This document shows, piece by piece, positions 1 to 11,920 of a DNA stretch of 64,000 bases. The stretch spans positions 806,001 through 870,000 of the forward strand of contig NZ_CABHYG010000004.1 in assembly GCF_902170785.1 (NCBI RefSeq), read 5' to 3'. The translations under genes were made by a program, and so were the position numbers. Origin of the DNA: Yersinia proxima (GTDB lineage Bacteria > Pseudomonadota > Gammaproteobacteria > Enterobacterales > Enterobacteriaceae). Positions within the stretch are counted from its first letter, which is position 1; the number at the start of each line of letters is the position of its first letter. The notes under the pieces are model-generated. The model made no database searches. It had not been told where the DNA came from and saw only the letters and a program-made list of their open reading frames with translations.

Positions 1-431
1 AGTATGATGTGTTTAATGGTTATACCTTTGTTCTACACGATCAAAATAATAATCTTACTGTTCTTTCCCTTATGACTGACAAAGATTGCGATGAAGATAT
101 AGATGAGAGATTCGGAAAGGATAAAGGTAATATTCAATTGCTATTGATGAGTGTTCACGAAAGACTAATTTCACTTTATAAAGATCTAAATAATACAAGT
201 ATTTTTTATAAAATGAATAGAAATGAAATTTTTTCAAAGCGTGAGAATGAAATTCTATTCTGGGCTAGCATGGGAAAATCTTATCAAGAGATTGCACTTA
301 TTTTAGGAATAAAAACTACCACAGTAAAACATCATATGGGCAAAGTGGTCCGAAAACTCGGAGCAACCAATGCCAAACATGCGATAAGCCTTGCTGTTGA
401 GTTACAACTGATTAGGTCGGTTCATCCTTAA
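1..431 (+). CDS. LuxR-family acyl-homoserine-lactone regulator, C-terminal part (5' end outside window)
   Basis: The frame is already open at the window edge, so the N-terminus is missing. The first residues (FNGYTFVLHDQNNNL) match the end of the autoinducer-binding domain of EsaR/YenR/YpsR-type LuxR proteins. The last 65 residues form a LuxR helix-turn-helix (SKRENEILFWASMGKSYQEI, then TTTVKHHMGKVVRKL). The protein would bind an acyl-homoserine lactone and control transcription. No synthase gene is visible; in yersiniae it usually lies next to the regulator, so it is expected to the left. The GTG at position 9 is inside the domain and is not the true start. Confidence 0.85.
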   Translation, partial: YDVFNGYTFVLHDQNNNLTVLSLMTDKDCDEDIDERFGKDKGNIQLLLMSVHERLISLYKDLNNTSIFYKMNRNEIFSKRENEILFWASMGKSYQEIALILGIKTTTVKHHMGKVVRKLGATNAKHAISLAVELQLIRSVHP

Positions 432-445
432 GATACAAAGATAAT

Positions 446-525
446 GGCCAAGTATTTTCTTGATCCATTCACCGGGCTCTCACCCAAAAAGGGTGCTATG
501 CTCCCTCACTTGGCCTTTTATTTTA
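446..525 (+). terminator. Intrinsic terminator after the LuxR-type gene
   Basis: An 8-bp inverted repeat (GGCCAAGT at 446-453, ACTTGGCC at 508-515) encloses a smaller CACCC/GGGTG hairpin near 481-495 and is followed by a T-rich run. It separates the regulator gene from yfhH. Confidence 0.6.
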
Positions 526-586
526 TTATTTATGGGTATTATTAACCAACCTGGCAGAATAACTTCCCATATTCAGGAACTGATTT

Positions 587-1429
587 ATGAGTAGTCTTCT
601 TCGCATTCGTCAGCTCTATCCAACGCTGGCACAAAATGATCGTAAGTTAGCTGATTTCTTGCTGACCAATCCTGAGCAGGCACGCCACCTCAGTTCTCAA
701 AAACTGGCACAGCAAACCGGCGTTAGCCAATCTGCGGTAGTAAAGTTCGCACAAAAATTAGGCTATAAAGGCTTCCCGGCTCTTAAACAAGCCTTGAGTG
801 AGATTGTGGCTGCTCCCGAGCAAGCCGTCACTCTTCATAACCAAATTTTAAGTACCGACAGTTTAAAAACAGTGGGCGAAAAGTTATTGGCGGAAAAAGC
901 TGCCGCACTGCGAGCGACGTTGGATATCAATAGCGAGCAGAGACTAACTGAAGCATTAGACATGTTGCGCTCAGCGCGCCGCGTTATTTTGACGGGCTTG
1001 GGTGCCTCTGGTTTAGTGGCGAAAGACCTTGCTTATAAGCTATTAAAGATAGGCGTTATGGCGGTATCCGAAACAGATATGCATGCACAATTAGCAGCGG
1101 TACAGGCTTTGGATTCGCGAGATCTACTATTGGCTATATCCTTCAGCGGTGAGCGCCGTGAGATTAATTTGGCGGCTGAAGAAGCACAACGATGTGGTGC
1201 CAAAGTGTTGGCGTTGACCAGTTTTACCCCGAATAGCTTGCAGCAACGGGCTGATCATTGTTTGTATACTATCTCAGAAGAACCAGCCATACGCAGCGCA
1301 GCCATTTCATCGAGCACTGCACAATACGCGCTGACTGATCTGCTATTTATGGCAATGATCCAGCAAGACCTTGAAAGTGCGCAGGATCATATTAAGCACA
1401 GTGCCGCGCTGGTGAAAAAACTGGTCTAA
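587..1429 (+). CDS. yfhH: RpiR/MurR-family transcriptional regulator YfhH
   Basis: At 280 residues this has the two-domain layout of the RpiR family. An N-terminal HTH (about 1-75, LAQQTGVSQSAVVKFAQKLG) binds DNA, and a SIS sugar-phosphate-binding domain (about 120-260, RRVILTGLGASGLVAKDLAY) senses the effector. The position directly before yfhL and on the opposite strand to acpS-pdxJ matches E. coli yfhH. The target genes and the sugar phosphate are unknown. Confidence 0.88.
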   Translation: MSSLLRIRQLYPTLAQNDRKLADFLLTNPEQARHLSSQKLAQQTGVSQSAVVKFAQKLGYKGFPALKQALSEIVAAPEQAVTLHNQILSTDSLKTVGEKLLAEKAAALRATLDINSEQRLTEALDMLRSARRVILTGLGASGLVAKDLAYKLLKIGVMAVSETDMHAQLAAVQALDSRDLLLAISFSGERREINLAAEEAQRCGAKVLALTSFTPNSLQQRADHCLYTISEEPAIRSAAISSSTAQYALTDLLFMAMIQQDLESAQDHIKHSAALVKKLV

Positions 1430-1490
1430 GGATGCCAGAGGGGTATAATCCCCCGCTGTTAAGAATACCCGACCTAAGGTAAGAGGAACC

Positions 1491-1751
1491 ATGGCCCTGT
1501 TAATCACTCGTAAATGTATTAATTGCGACATGTGCGAGCCGGAATGCCCTAACGAGGCAATTTCTATGGGTGCAGAAATCTATCAAATTGACCCTATGCG
1601 CTGTACAGAATGCGTCGGTCATTACGAAACTCCAACCTGCCAGTTGGTCTGCCCTATTGATAATACGATTTCTATCGATCCCGCTTGGGTGGAAACTAAC
1701 GAACAGCTGTGGGACAAATTTGTCCAATTGCATCACGCTGATCGTCTCTGA
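1491..1751 (+). CDS. yfhL: Ferredoxin-like 4Fe-4S protein YfhL
   Basis: This 86-residue protein has two [4Fe-4S] cysteine clusters: CINCDMCEPECP near the N-terminus and a second set beginning CTEC and ending CQLVCP. It belongs to the Alvin/YfhL-type ferredoxins with a longer second loop and is a cytoplasmic electron carrier. The start is preceded by an AAGAGGAACC ribosome-binding site. It follows yfhH by 61 bases and ends before a hairpin at 1765-1796. Confidence 0.92.
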   Translation: MALLITRKCINCDMCEPECPNEAISMGAEIYQIDPMRCTECVGHYETPTCQLVCPIDNTISIDPAWVETNEQLWDKFVQLHHADRL

Positions 1752-1764
1752 TTTTTATGGCTGA

Positions 1765-1796
1765 ATTATCAGTGCCTCCACTGAAGCACTGATAAT
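1765..1796. terminator. Hairpin between yfhL and the GntP-family gene
   Basis: An 11-bp perfect inverted repeat (ATTATCAGTGC / GCACTGATAAT) with a 10-base loop lies between two convergent genes. It lacks a strong T run, so it is a weak bidirectional terminator or an mRNA-end stabiliser. Confidence 0.5.
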
Positions 1797-1816
1797 ATAA
1801 TCAACTCAAATCCGCA

Positions 1817-3160
1817 CTAAACAAACAGGCTAATCAGCAATACCATTGCCAGCCCCACCACTGAGTTAGTCAATTCAAGCAAGCCCCAGGTCTTCAGCGT
1901 GTCTTTAATAGACAAGTCGAAATACCCTTTAAACAACCAGAATGAAGCATCATTAATATGGGTAAAGGTATTGGAGCCTGCCGCCGTTGCCAGCACCAAT
2001 AGCGCCGGATCGACCGAGGTAATGGTATGTGTCACCGGGTCCATAACTGCTGCACCAATAATACCTGCGGCTGTCATTGCTGATACCACACCTTGCCCGG
2101 TTGACAGGCGAATAAGCACAGTAATCAGCCAGGCCATGATATAAGGTGACACACCACCTGCTGACATCAACATGCCAATAGTATCGCCAATGCCGGTATC
2201 AATGATGACCTGCTTGAGCGCACCACCTGCACCAATGATCAAGATGACCATCGCAATGCCTTTTACCGCCCCCTCAAATGAGTGCATGACCCATTCCATC
2301 TTATGACCACGCCCGGTGCCAAACAGGACAAAGGCAACCAGCATGGCGATAAACATGGCAATAGGCGATGAACCGAGGAAGTTCAGAATGGTGTATGACG
2401 TCGTCCCTTTCACCAGCCAAATATTGGCAATGGTGGTAAAAATCATAATAAAAGCAGGGATTAATGGCACCAGTATCGAGGTGCTGAACGACGGCAAGTT
2501 GTTCTCATCCAGCGGGTTCTCTGCTTTCAGGAAGGTTGGTACTGGTCGCTCCAGATTACCAAGGAATTTGGGCAAAATCAGCCCTGCACAAATAACAGAA
2601 GGGATGGCAACCAAAATACCGTAGATATAAACCATCCCCATATCAGCACCATACGCACTCACCAGCGCAACGGGCCCTGGCTGTGGTGGGAAAAGGGAGT
2701 GCGCAGTGGTCGCAGCAGCCACTGCCGGGATCGCCAACTTAAGGAATGGGATCTTAGCTTCAACCGCGATGGCAATGATCAATGGCGCCAAAATGATAAA
2801 GGCAACTTCATAGAACATCGCCAGACCAAAGATCAGGCCGATGATAATGACAGCAAATTCAACATACTTAAGCCCAAACCGGCGCAATAGCGTCTGGGCT
2901 ATCTGATGGGCAGCACCAGAGTCGACCATGAGCTTGCCGATCACTGCACCAAATACGACGATTATTGCCAGTTCACCGAGTGTCCCGCCAAACCCCGCTT
3001 TAATGGTATGCAGAAGTTTGAGCAAGTCCATCCCGGCGAGAGTGCCCACCAGTAGAGCTGCCAGCAGCAATGCAATCATTGAATTGATCTGATAGCGTAT
3101 ATTCAGCACTAGCATTAAGCCAATACCCAATACCACCCATAGGATATTAATCCATTCCAT
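1817..3160 (-). CDS. GntP-family gluconate/organic acid:H+ symporter
   Basis: A 447-residue, strongly hydrophobic protein with about 12-14 predicted membrane helices. Family features include the opening [17 protein letters not shown], the segment [20 protein letters not shown] and [15 protein letters not shown]. GntP-family members (GntT, GntU, IdnT, DsdX) import gluconate, related sugar acids or D-serine with protons. The exact substrate cannot be read from sequence. It is a single gene; an upstream cluster of TTGG..CCAA sites (3349-3380) is a candidate operator. Confidence 0.85.
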   Translation of the reverse strand: MEWINILWVVLGIGLMLVLNIRYQINSMIALLLAALLVGTLAGMDLLKLLHTIKAGFGGTLGELAIIVVFGAVIGKLMVDSGAAHQIAQTLLRRFGLKYVEFAVIIIGLIFGLAMFYEVAFIILAPLIIAIAVEAKIPFLKLAIPAVAAATTAHSLFPPQPGPVALVSAYGADMGMVYIYGILVAIPSVICAGLILPKFLGNLERPVPTFLKAENPLDENNLPSFSTSILVPLIPAFIMIFTTIANIWLVKGTTSYTILNFLGSSPIAMFIAMLVAFVLFGTGRGHKMEWVMHSFEGAVKGIAMVILIIGAGGALKQVIIDTGIGDTIGMLMSAGGVSPYIMAWLITVLIRLSTGQGVVSAMTAAGIIGAAVMDPVTHTITSVDPALLVLATAAGSNTFTHINDASFWLFKGYFDLSIKDTLKTWGLLELTNSVVGLAMVLLISLFV

Positions 3161-3328
3161 CTTTTACTTTCCCCAGTAGTTAAACATCAAATTTTGCTGA
3201 TATCACTGTTGTTATATTGGTCAGGCCAAATTTAGTGATTTTTGTGGCTATAATATCGCCTTAATACTGAGTATTTCTGCATCAATCCGTACTTATGCGT
3301 GCGGATTATTCATCATATCCAGCTATTT

Positions 3329-3380
3329 GGTATTACAAGTACCACCAATTGGCCAACCAAATGAAGCATTGGTTAACCAA
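3329..3380. promoter_or_regulatory. Candidate operator repeats upstream of the GntP-family gene
   Basis: The interval 3161-3589 has no convincing gene. It holds TTGGCCAACCAA (3349-3360) and the perfect palindrome TTGGTTAACCAA (3369-3380), two related 12-mers exactly 20 bp apart, with a looser TGGTA/TACCA pair just before. The TTGGT..ACCAA form resembles operators of GntR/FadR-subfamily regulators such as ExuR/UxuR. Control of the sugar-acid permease is an inference. Confidence 0.4.
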
Positions 3381-3589
3381 CTTGTCGGGCAGATCGCAAA
3401 ATTAAGATTTATTCTGGGGAATTTTCACACGCTGGTGGGATATAAAGCGTGCAGCTTTCAGATAGAAAATGGAGAGGAATATCGGAGTTATGGCCAACAA
3501 ACAAGCAGAGTGGACAACAAAAAGGAGCGGCATTTTCATGCTCGCCCCTTAAGATCCATTAGCCACGCTCTGGCAGCTATAGGAAGTTT

Positions 3590-3970
3590 TTAGCTTTCAA
3601 TAATCACAGTCGCACAGGCATAACGCCGCTCATCAGCCAGAGTCACATGCAAAGATTTGACACCGAGTTCGGCCGCCAACTCTGCCGCTCGTTGATGCAA
3701 ACGTAGCGTTGGTTTACCTAATGCATCGTTGACCACTTCAAACTGGTTAAATGCCAAACCATTACGGATACCTGTACCGAATGCTTTAGCGGCCGCCTCT
3801 TTAACGGCAAAGCGCTTGGCTAAAAAACGGATTGGCTGTTGGTGCTGCTGATAATGTTGCCATTCCGCTGGGCTAAGAATGCGCCGGGCCAGCTTTTCAC
3901 CACTGCGTTCAACTACCGACTCTATCCGTGAAATCTCAACAATATCAGTGCCTAACCCAATAATAGCCAT
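3590..3970 (-). CDS. acpS: Holo-[acyl-carrier-protein] synthase AcpS
   Basis: AcpS moves the 4'-phosphopantetheine arm of coenzyme A onto apo-ACP. At 126 residues it has the family length and both signature segments: [16 protein letters not shown] at the N-terminus and [15 protein letters not shown] in the middle, which carry the metal-binding Asp and Glu. Its ATG overlaps the pdxJ stop by one base (TAATG), so the two are translationally coupled, as in E. coli. Confidence 0.97.
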   Translation of the reverse strand: MAIIGLGTDIVEISRIESVVERSGEKLARRILSPAEWQHYQQHQQPIRFLAKRFAVKEAAAKAFGTGIRNGLAFNQFEVVNDALGKPTLRLHQRAAELAAELGVKSLHVTLADERRYACATVIIES

Positions 3971-4701
3971 TAACGACGCGCTTCCCGCATCAATACTTTC
4001 ATATCGGTCACCGCAGCAGCAAGGCCCGACATAACAGCCTGACCGATGATTGCATGACCAATATTTAGCTCATGCATTTCCGGCAAGGCAGCTATGGGTT
4101 GGACATTGTGATAAGTCAGGCCGTGACCTGCGTTAACTTTTAACCCTTTACTGGCAGCATAGGTCGCCGCTTTAGCGATCCGTACCAACTCAGCCTGCCG
4201 AGCCAAATCTGAAGTAGCATCAGCATAAGCGCCAGTGTGGATTTCAATGTAAGGAGCCCCAACCGCAACAGCAGCATCAATTTGGCGCATATCCGCATCG
4301 ATAAACAGTGAAACCAGAATACCGGCCTCAGATAGACGACTGACCGCAACAGTCATTTTATCAATTTGACCGGCAACATCCAGCCCGCCTTCGGTAGTCA
4401 CTTCCTGGCGTTTTTCTGGCACTAAACAGCAAAAATGAGGGTTTATCTCACAAGCAATCCCCACCATTTCATCGGTGACAGCCATTTCCAGATTCATGCG
4501 GGTTTGGATTGTTTCACGCAGGATACGCACATCCCGATCAGTAATATGGCGGCGATCTTCACGCAGATGGACAGTGATGCCGTCGGCACCCGCTTGCTCA
4601 GCGATAAAAGCTGCCTGCACAGGATCGGGGTAAATGGTCCCACGAGCATTTCGTAATGTCGCAATGTGATCAATATTAACGCCCAGCAACAAATCAGTCA
4701 T
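3970..4701 (-). CDS. pdxJ: Pyridoxine 5'-phosphate synthase PdxJ
   Basis: PdxJ condenses 3-amino-2-oxopropyl phosphate with deoxyxylulose 5-phosphate in the last ring-forming step of vitamin B6 synthesis. The 243 residues contain [16 protein letters not shown] at the start, the active-site segment [12 protein letters not shown] and the phosphate-binding end [12 protein letters not shown]. It lies between recO and acpS in the conserved rnc-era-recO-pdxJ-acpS order, with a 168-bp gap to recO. Confidence 0.97.
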   Translation of the reverse strand: MTDLLLGVNIDHIATLRNARGTIYPDPVQAAFIAEQAGADGITVHLREDRRHITDRDVRILRETIQTRMNLEMAVTDEMVGIACEINPHFCCLVPEKRQEVTTEGGLDVAGQIDKMTVAVSRLSEAGILVSLFIDADMRQIDAAVAVGAPYIEIHTGAYADATSDLARQAELVRIAKAATYAASKGLKVNAGHGLTYHNVQPIAALPEMHELNIGHAIIGQAVMSGLAAAVTDMKVLMREARR

Positions 4702-4869
4702 GACAGCCCTCCAGATATGGATGCATCTTTAATAGCTTAATGAGCATGCAAAAATGCTTGCCAATAAACGTGTAAGTGCCTGGCAGTTTACACCGAGTTG
4801 GCGGCCAGCGGATAGGCTACAGCGGGGGAAAATTGATGATGAGCAGTGTAAACAATCGAGCTGTCGATA

Positions 4870-5595
4870 CTAGGGTAAGGGTTCAGATGGCGGTTTAATC
4901 ACAAATTGGCGGAACAGTTCGCGACTTTTGAGTGGCTTCCCCCCCAGATAGGGCTTTAGAGCAATGCGGGTAAAACGTTTGGCCGCACGCAACGTATCTG
5001 CATCGGGAAACTCACGATTAGCCAGAGCCAATAATTGGCGGCCGGTAAAACTGTAGTGGTCAACAACCAAACTGGCAATAAACCCTTTCTCTTCACGATA
5101 GCGGTAGGTCATGGTGTCTGACACCGGTTGACCACTGCCAGCGCAATGGAGGAAATCAACGCCATAGCCAAGGTGAGCCAGTATCGCCAATTCAAACTGG
5201 CGTAAAGCATATTCAGGTGAGCCATCGCTGCCCGCGAGTGATTGTAAGCAATGCAGATAGTCGAAGAATAACGCAGAGTAATTGGTTTGATGTTCGAGTA
5301 CGCGCGAGAGCAGCTCGTTAACATATAGGCCGCTGTACAACATTGAGCCGGTCAATGGGAGAGCCAATGAAACCGGCTCGGCACTACGTAATGTTTTGAC
5401 TTCACCACGCCCGGTCCAACGAACCAGTAAGGGTGTAAAAGGCTGCAAGCAGCCTTTTAGGTTGGAACGGCGACCACGCGCACCTTTTGCCAACACCCGC
5501 ATGCGGCCTTCCCCTTCAGTGAACAAATCCAGCATTAAACTGGTTTCACTGTAAGGTCGCCCATGCAGGACAAATGCGCGTTGCCAACCTTCCAT
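4870..5595 (-). CDS. recO: DNA repair protein RecO
   Basis: RecO is the recombination mediator that works with RecR to load RecA on SSB-coated single strands (RecF pathway). The 241-residue protein has the N-terminal OB-fold region ([20 protein letters not shown], then [13 protein letters not shown]) and a helical C-terminal half. It follows era by only 9 bases on the minus strand, so it is in the same operon. Confidence 0.96.
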   Translation of the reverse strand: MEGWQRAFVLHGRPYSETSLMLDLFTEGEGRMRVLAKGARGRRSNLKGCLQPFTPLLVRWTGRGEVKTLRSAEPVSLALPLTGSMLYSGLYVNELLSRVLEHQTNYSALFFDYLHCLQSLAGSDGSPEYALRQFELAILAHLGYGVDFLHCAGSGQPVSDTMTYRYREEKGFIASLVVDHYSFTGRQLLALANREFPDADTLRAAKRFTRIALKPYLGGKPLKSRELFRQFVIKPPSEPLP

Positions 5596-5604
5596 CGGCG
5601 AGTC

Positions 5605-7196
<1,592 letters not shown>

Positions 7197-7438
7197 TTAC
7201 CAATAGATCAAGAATGCGTCAAAAACTACAGCAGACGGAACAGGTCTGATCGGCCAAGATTACCAAGACAAAACTGTTTCGTTTGCAGTGGCCCCCATAA
7301 AAGAGCCAACTTTTATCGCTCGAAAGGTTATTCTACAACGAGTGGAAATATAATGCTGCGTTTAAATACCCTGCGGGCTTGAAGTGACAGCGGTATTCAG
7401 TGCCACTGTCACCCCGATGACTCAAGGTAGAGCCAGTA

Positions 7439-8437
7439 TTAATGTATTCCACCAATACGGCTTAAACGCACACCCGTTGGCCATTCACCTTCTTGCTTTT
7501 CAAAACTCATCCAAATAGCAGTGGCTTTGCCGACCAGATTACGTTCTGGCACAAAACCCCAGTAACGGCTATCTGCACTATTATCCCGGTTATCACCCAT
7601 CATAAAGTAATGACCTTCTGGAACAACCCATACACCTAACGGCTGATTAGGTTGCTGATAATAAGCACCTAGCTGCTCCTGACGCCCAGGAACGGTCAAA
7701 ATCTGGTGTGCAACCGGGCCGAGGGTTTCGGTACGCTCTCTCAAACGCACACCACCATCAGGTACAGCCTGATTTAGCGGAATTTGGAAGAAACCGGCAG
7801 AAGCCTCACCATTACCGCTATAACGGAATGTTTGCACGAAATCACTAGGCTCAGATGCACTGTAAGTAATCGGCAATGCGCTATCACAAGAAGCGCCGGT
7901 ATTACATGCTGGCTGAACCGTTACTTCTTTACTGATTGGATTATAACTTACACGGTCACCCGGTAAACCCACCACGCGCTTGATATAGTCCAAACGAGGG
8001 TCTAACGGGTATTTAAACACGGCAATATCACCGCGTTTTGGATGCCCGGTAGGAATCAGCGTGGTTTGAGTAATTGGGTCTTTAATACCGTAAGCAAATT
8101 TCTCTACCAGAATGAAATCACCGATCAACAACGTGGGCATCATCGAACCAGAAGGAATCTGGAAGGGTTCGTAAATAAACGAACGCACGATAAATACCAG
8201 AGCTAACACCGGGAAGACTGAAGCACAAGTCTCTATCCAGCCCGGCTGTTTTGCCGCCGGAGCCAGAGTCTTGTTATCAACAGCACTCCCGGTTTGCGCC
8301 TTGATAGCCGCAGTTTGCGCATTAACAGCCGCAATTTTTGCCTGACGGGCCGGCCCCCATTTGAATCGCTCGAAGCACCAGATAATCCCTGTCACCAGCG
8401 TTGCTATTGCTAAAATCAAGGCAAACATGTTAGCCAT
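7439..8437 (-). CDS. lepB: Signal peptidase I
   Basis: LepB removes signal peptides from secreted proteins at the periplasmic face. It has an N-terminal membrane helix (MANMFALILAIATLVTGIIW) and a second near 72-90. The catalytic Ser98 lies in IPSGSMMPT and the general base Lys153 in YIKRVVGLPGD. GDNRDNSADSRYWG is the conserved box E. The ATG at 8437 follows an AAGGAG site; the TTG one codon earlier is not the start. lepA lies 9 bases upstream in the same transcript. Confidence 0.97.
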   Translation of the reverse strand: MANMFALILAIATLVTGIIWCFERFKWGPARQAKIAAVNAQTAAIKAQTGSAVDNKTLAPAAKQPGWIETCASVFPVLALVFIVRSFIYEPFQIPSGSMMPTLLIGDFILVEKFAYGIKDPITQTTLIPTGHPKRGDIAVFKYPLDPRLDYIKRVVGLPGDRVSYNPISKEVTVQPACNTGASCDSALPITYSASEPSDFVQTFRYSGNGEASAGFFQIPLNQAVPDGGVRLRERTETLGPVAHQILTVPGRQEQLGAYYQQPNQPLGVWVVPEGHYFMMGDNRDNSADSRYWGFVPERNLVGKATAIWMSFEKQEGEWPTGVRLSRIGGIH

Positions 8438-8446
8438 CAAAACTCC

Positions 8447-10246
8447 TTATTTACTGTCTTTTCCGACGTGCAGAATAGCCAGGAAAGCCTCTTGCGGTAA
8501 TTCAACGTTACCGACCTGCTTCATACGTTTTTTACCGTCTTTCTGTTTCTGCAGAAGTTTCTTTTTACGGCTAACGTCGCCGCCATAACACTTCGCCAGT
8601 ACGTTTTTACGTAACTGTTTCACAGTCGAACGAGCAATGATGTGGTTACCAATAGCGGCCTGAATCGCAATGTCAAATTGCTGGCGCGGGATCAGTTCTT
8701 TCATTTTCTCAACCAGATCACGGCCACGGTACTGTGCATTATCACGGTGAGTGATAAGCGCTAAGGCATCGACCCGCTCGTTGTTGATTAATACATCAAC
8801 ACGTACCATGTCGGAAGTCTGGAAACGTTTAAAATTGTAATCCAATGATGCATAGCCACGAGATGTCGATTTCAGGCGATCGAAGAAATCAAGAACCACT
8901 TCAGCCATTGGAATTTCATAGGTCAGTGCCACTTGATTACCGTGGTAAACCATGTTGGTCTGCATGCCACGCTTTTCAATACATAAAGTAATGACGTTAC
9001 CCAAATATTCCTGTGGCAACAGCATATGACATTCAGCAATAGGTTCGCGCAGTTCTTCAATATTATTCAGAGCAGGCAGCTTGGAGGGGCTATCAACATA
9101 GACCGTTTCCTGAGCTGTAGTAATCACTTCGTACACCACCGTTGGTGCCGTCGTGATAAGTTCCAAATCGTACTCACGCTCCAAGCGCTCCTGGATGATT
9201 TCCATATGCAGCAAACCAAGGAAGCCACAGCGGAAACCAAAGCCTAATGCAGTTGAACTCTCTGGCTCATAGAACAAAGAGGCGTCATTCAGACTCAACT
9301 TGCCCAATGCATCGCGGAAAGCCTCATAGTCATCGGAACTAATCGGGAACAGGCCAGCATAAACCTGTGGTTTGACTTTCTTAAAACCAGGTAATGATTT
9401 TTCCGCCGGGTTACGAGCCAATGTCAACGTATCACCAACTGGCGCGCCAAGAATGTCTTTTATCGCACAAACCAACCAACCTACTTCGCCGCAATTCAGC
9501 ACGTCACGATCAACACGTTTTGGCGTAAAGATCCCCAAACGGTCAGCGTTATAGGTCTGGCCAGTACTCATGACCTTAACTTTATCGCCTTTTCGCAACG
9601 AACCATTCTTGATACGGATTAATGACACTACGCCCAGATAGTTATCAAACCATGAGTCAATAATCAGCGCCTGCAATGGGCCGTCCGGATCGCCCTGAGG
9701 TGGGGGAATATCGCGTACCAATCGCTCAAGAATATCAGGCACACCTACACCGGTTTTTGCCGAGCAACGGACGGCATCAGTCGCATCAATACCGACGATA
9801 TCTTCAATTTCTTCAGCAACACGTTCAGGGTCTGCGGCAGGTAAGTCGATTTTATTCAGAACTGGAACCACTTCCAGATTCATTTCCATCGCGGTATAGC
9901 AGTTTGCCAGCGTCTGAGCTTCAACGCCCTGCCCTGCATCAACGACCAATAAAGCCCCCTCACAAGCCGCCAACGAGCGGGAAACTTCATAAGAGAAGTC
10001 AACGTGACCAGGGGTATCGATAAAGTTGAGTTGATAGGTTTGACCATCTTTCGCGTGATAATCAAGTGTCACACTTTGTGCCTTGATGGTAATACCACGC
10101 TCACGCTCCAGATCCATGGAATCCAGTACTTGGGCCGCCATTTCACGCTCAGATAAACCACCACAAATCTGGATAATGCGATCCGACAGTGTCGACTTAC
10201 CGTGGTCAATATGGGCAATAATAGAAAAGTTTCTTATGTGCTTCAT
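8447..10246 (-). CDS. lepA: Elongation factor 4 (LepA)
   Basis: EF4 is a translational GTPase linked to ribosome back-translocation and 30S biogenesis. At 599 residues it has the G1 loop [23 protein letters not shown], and the LepA-specific C-terminal domain ending [20 protein letters not shown]. It forms an operon with lepB. In E. coli it follows rseC directly; here an unrelated plus-strand gene intervenes. Confidence 0.98.
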   Translation of the reverse strand: MKHIRNFSIIAHIDHGKSTLSDRIIQICGGLSEREMAAQVLDSMDLERERGITIKAQSVTLDYHAKDGQTYQLNFIDTPGHVDFSYEVSRSLAACEGALLVVDAGQGVEAQTLANCYTAMEMNLEVVPVLNKIDLPAADPERVAEEIEDIVGIDATDAVRCSAKTGVGVPDILERLVRDIPPPQGDPDGPLQALIIDSWFDNYLGVVSLIRIKNGSLRKGDKVKVMSTGQTYNADRLGIFTPKRVDRDVLNCGEVGWLVCAIKDILGAPVGDTLTLARNPAEKSLPGFKKVKPQVYAGLFPISSDDYEAFRDALGKLSLNDASLFYEPESSTALGFGFRCGFLGLLHMEIIQERLEREYDLELITTAPTVVYEVITTAQETVYVDSPSKLPALNNIEELREPIAECHMLLPQEYLGNVITLCIEKRGMQTNMVYHGNQVALTYEIPMAEVVLDFFDRLKSTSRGYASLDYNFKRFQTSDMVRVDVLINNERVDALALITHRDNAQYRGRDLVEKMKELIPRQQFDIAIQAAIGNHIIARSTVKQLRKNVLAKCYGGDVSRKKKLLQKQKDGKKRMKQVGNVELPQEAFLAILHVGKDSK

Positions 10247-10616
10247 TTATATGAATTTTTCTCTAGTCGTTGTCTTTAATTAATTATTGGTGGACACAGC
10301 GATGGACTCAAACCCAAAACTACCCACATAAATATGCACGCATCTTACACTGTAAGTCAGCCTCGTGAAAGGCATCACACTTAGCTTGTTACCTGATTTA
10401 TGCTATTAAAAGGTGCCTGCACCTTTCTGCTGGCTGCTATAGTCAAGATGCATCGTGACTCAATGACTCACTGCATTTTTATTTCTTCAGTATAAATATT
10501 TATTAAATCATTTTAGGAAAATACTCATTTACCCTATGGATACATAATCTAGAGTATTAATTTGACTGTGTAATAACCAAGTGAAATATCCTCTTGGTGG
10601 TTGGAAGGCGAATATT
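10247..10616. other. Intergenic region between lepA and the orphan gene
   Basis: This divergent, AT-rich 370-bp stretch should hold the lepA promoter (minus) and that of the next gene (plus). The one clear structure is the near-continuous palindrome AAAGGTGC-CT-GCACCTTT at 10409-10426, an operator-like site or small hairpin. I found no convincing gene in it. Confidence 0.4.
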
Positions 10617-11453
10617 ATGATTGACGAAGGAAAAATACTTAGCCGCCATGAGTTGAGGAATAAAAGCTCAAAGTTAACAATTAGTATAATAATATTTTTA
10701 TTAGGATTAAGTTTTGTAATAATTAGCTTATCACTGACAACATCTATTTTTTCAACGCCCTCTATCCTTTCAATTTTATGCGTTGCCATTGCCGGTATAT
10801 CACTGAGTTTTCTGCTATATTCACGGCAATATACCAATCTTACATTTACCTACTTTCTTTATGAAAAGGGTGTTCGTGTTTTTAATCACCAGAGTGGAAG
10901 TGTTTATTTCATACCATTTAATAAAATAGAATACATTTATAAATATCACGTAGGAGTAAGTCCTAATGGTAAAATTAATGCTATGGCATTTCGTACATCA
11001 AAAACTCAACCTTGGAATATTATTATTAATAATATCACCAATGCATACCCTCTCATAAATACCATAATCCATCAGCAGGTTATGAATATCGGGTTAATAA
11101 GTTTAAATAGACTATCAAGGGGTAAAACAATCGTTTTTGATATCGTACGAGGGAATGACATTTGGTTAAAGTCACTAATATTTAATTTCATTAAGATCAA
11201 AGAAATGCAAATAGATACCATCCCGATCTCACTTAGTGCACACTCATTAGTGACAACAAAAGGTACTATTAATATTGAGGATATACAGCGTATAGAAACC
11301 TTGCGTGAAGCACATTATGACAAAATACGATTATTTGACGTAAAAGGTAACATACTGTTTTCAATAGACCACTCATCAATTATAAGTGCTGATCTTTTTA
11401 TTGCCCTGCTGGAACATATGATACAGAACCGAATACCAGCCTATTATGGCTAG
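10617..11453 (+). CDS. AT-rich membrane protein of unknown function
   Basis: This 278-residue protein matches no family I can name with certainty. It has a short charged N-terminus, two adjacent hydrophobic helices (SIIIFLLGLSFVIISLSL and SILSILCVAIAGISLSFLL), then about 200 soluble residues rich in strands. The soluble part may hold two similar PH-like repeats, with GVRVFNHQSGSVYFIPFNKI echoed by GNILFSID. The ATG at 10617 is chosen because GGAAGGCG precedes it by seven bases; a GTG at 10581 is an alternative. It interrupts the usual rseC-lepA adjacency and is much richer in A+T than its neighbours, so it was probably acquired. Confidence 0.7.
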   Translation: MIDEGKILSRHELRNKSSKLTISIIIFLLGLSFVIISLSLTTSIFSTPSILSILCVAIAGISLSFLLYSRQYTNLTFTYFLYEKGVRVFNHQSGSVYFIPFNKIEYIYKYHVGVSPNGKINAMAFRTSKTQPWNIIINNITNAYPLINTIIHQQVMNIGLISLNRLSRGKTIVFDIVRGNDIWLKSLIFNFIKIKEMQIDTIPISLSAHSLVTTKGTINIEDIQRIETLREAHYDKIRLFDVKGNILFSIDHSSIISADLFIALLEHMIQNRIPAYYG

Positions 11454-11458
11454 CTAAA

Positions 11459-11920
11459 CTATTCTTGTTGGATACGTATCGCTGTTGGCGGTAAACCAAT
11501 CTGCAAAATAGCTGGTTGATAAGTACTTTGCCCTTCAATTTTACTCGCGATAACTCTGGCCAATAAAAAACCCAACCCCGCACCGGAAATAGCCCCCAGA
11601 GCGGTAAAAGCATCGGTAATAAATAAGGTTTGAAACAAATCACCACCAGCAATTAATCCGACTAATGGGGTCAAATAAACCAAAGCAGCAGAGCGCAATA
11701 AGCTACCTTCACTAATCCCCACTTCAACCTTTTGCCCTGGTTCAAGGGGGAGTGAGATTGCTATTTTTAACTGATGTTCTGATTCAGGCCCCAATTCATT
11801 TAAGAGATGGCTGCCACATCCAGTACGAGCATTACAACTTCCACAACCAGAATGTGGTTCACAACGTAAAAGGGCTACCCCATTTTTCCATGAGATAACT
11901 GTTGCCCATTCCTTCATCAT
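11459..11920 (-). CDS. rseC: SoxR-reducing / sigma-E regulatory membrane protein RseC
   Basis: RseC is an inner-membrane protein of the rpoE operon, also linked to SoxR reduction. The 153 residues have an N-terminal cysteine cluster (CGSCNARTGCG) followed by two membrane helices (around 75-95 and 100-120). It ends the operon and overlaps rseB by four bases. Its 3' end is only five bases from the convergent orphan gene. Confidence 0.93.
   Translation of the reverse strand: MMKEWATVISWKNGVALLRCEPHSGCGSCNARTGCGSHLLNELGPESEHQLKIAISLPLEPGQKVEVGISEGSLLRSAALVYLTPLVGLIAGGDLFQTLFITDAFTALGAISGAGLGFLLARVIASKIEGQSTYQPAILQIGLPPTAIRIQQE

Noticed and set aside
3327-3593. An 88-codon frame between the GntP-family gene and acpS
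   Set aside because: It runs over operator-like palindromes and into the end of acpS, has no ribosome-binding site and no family features.
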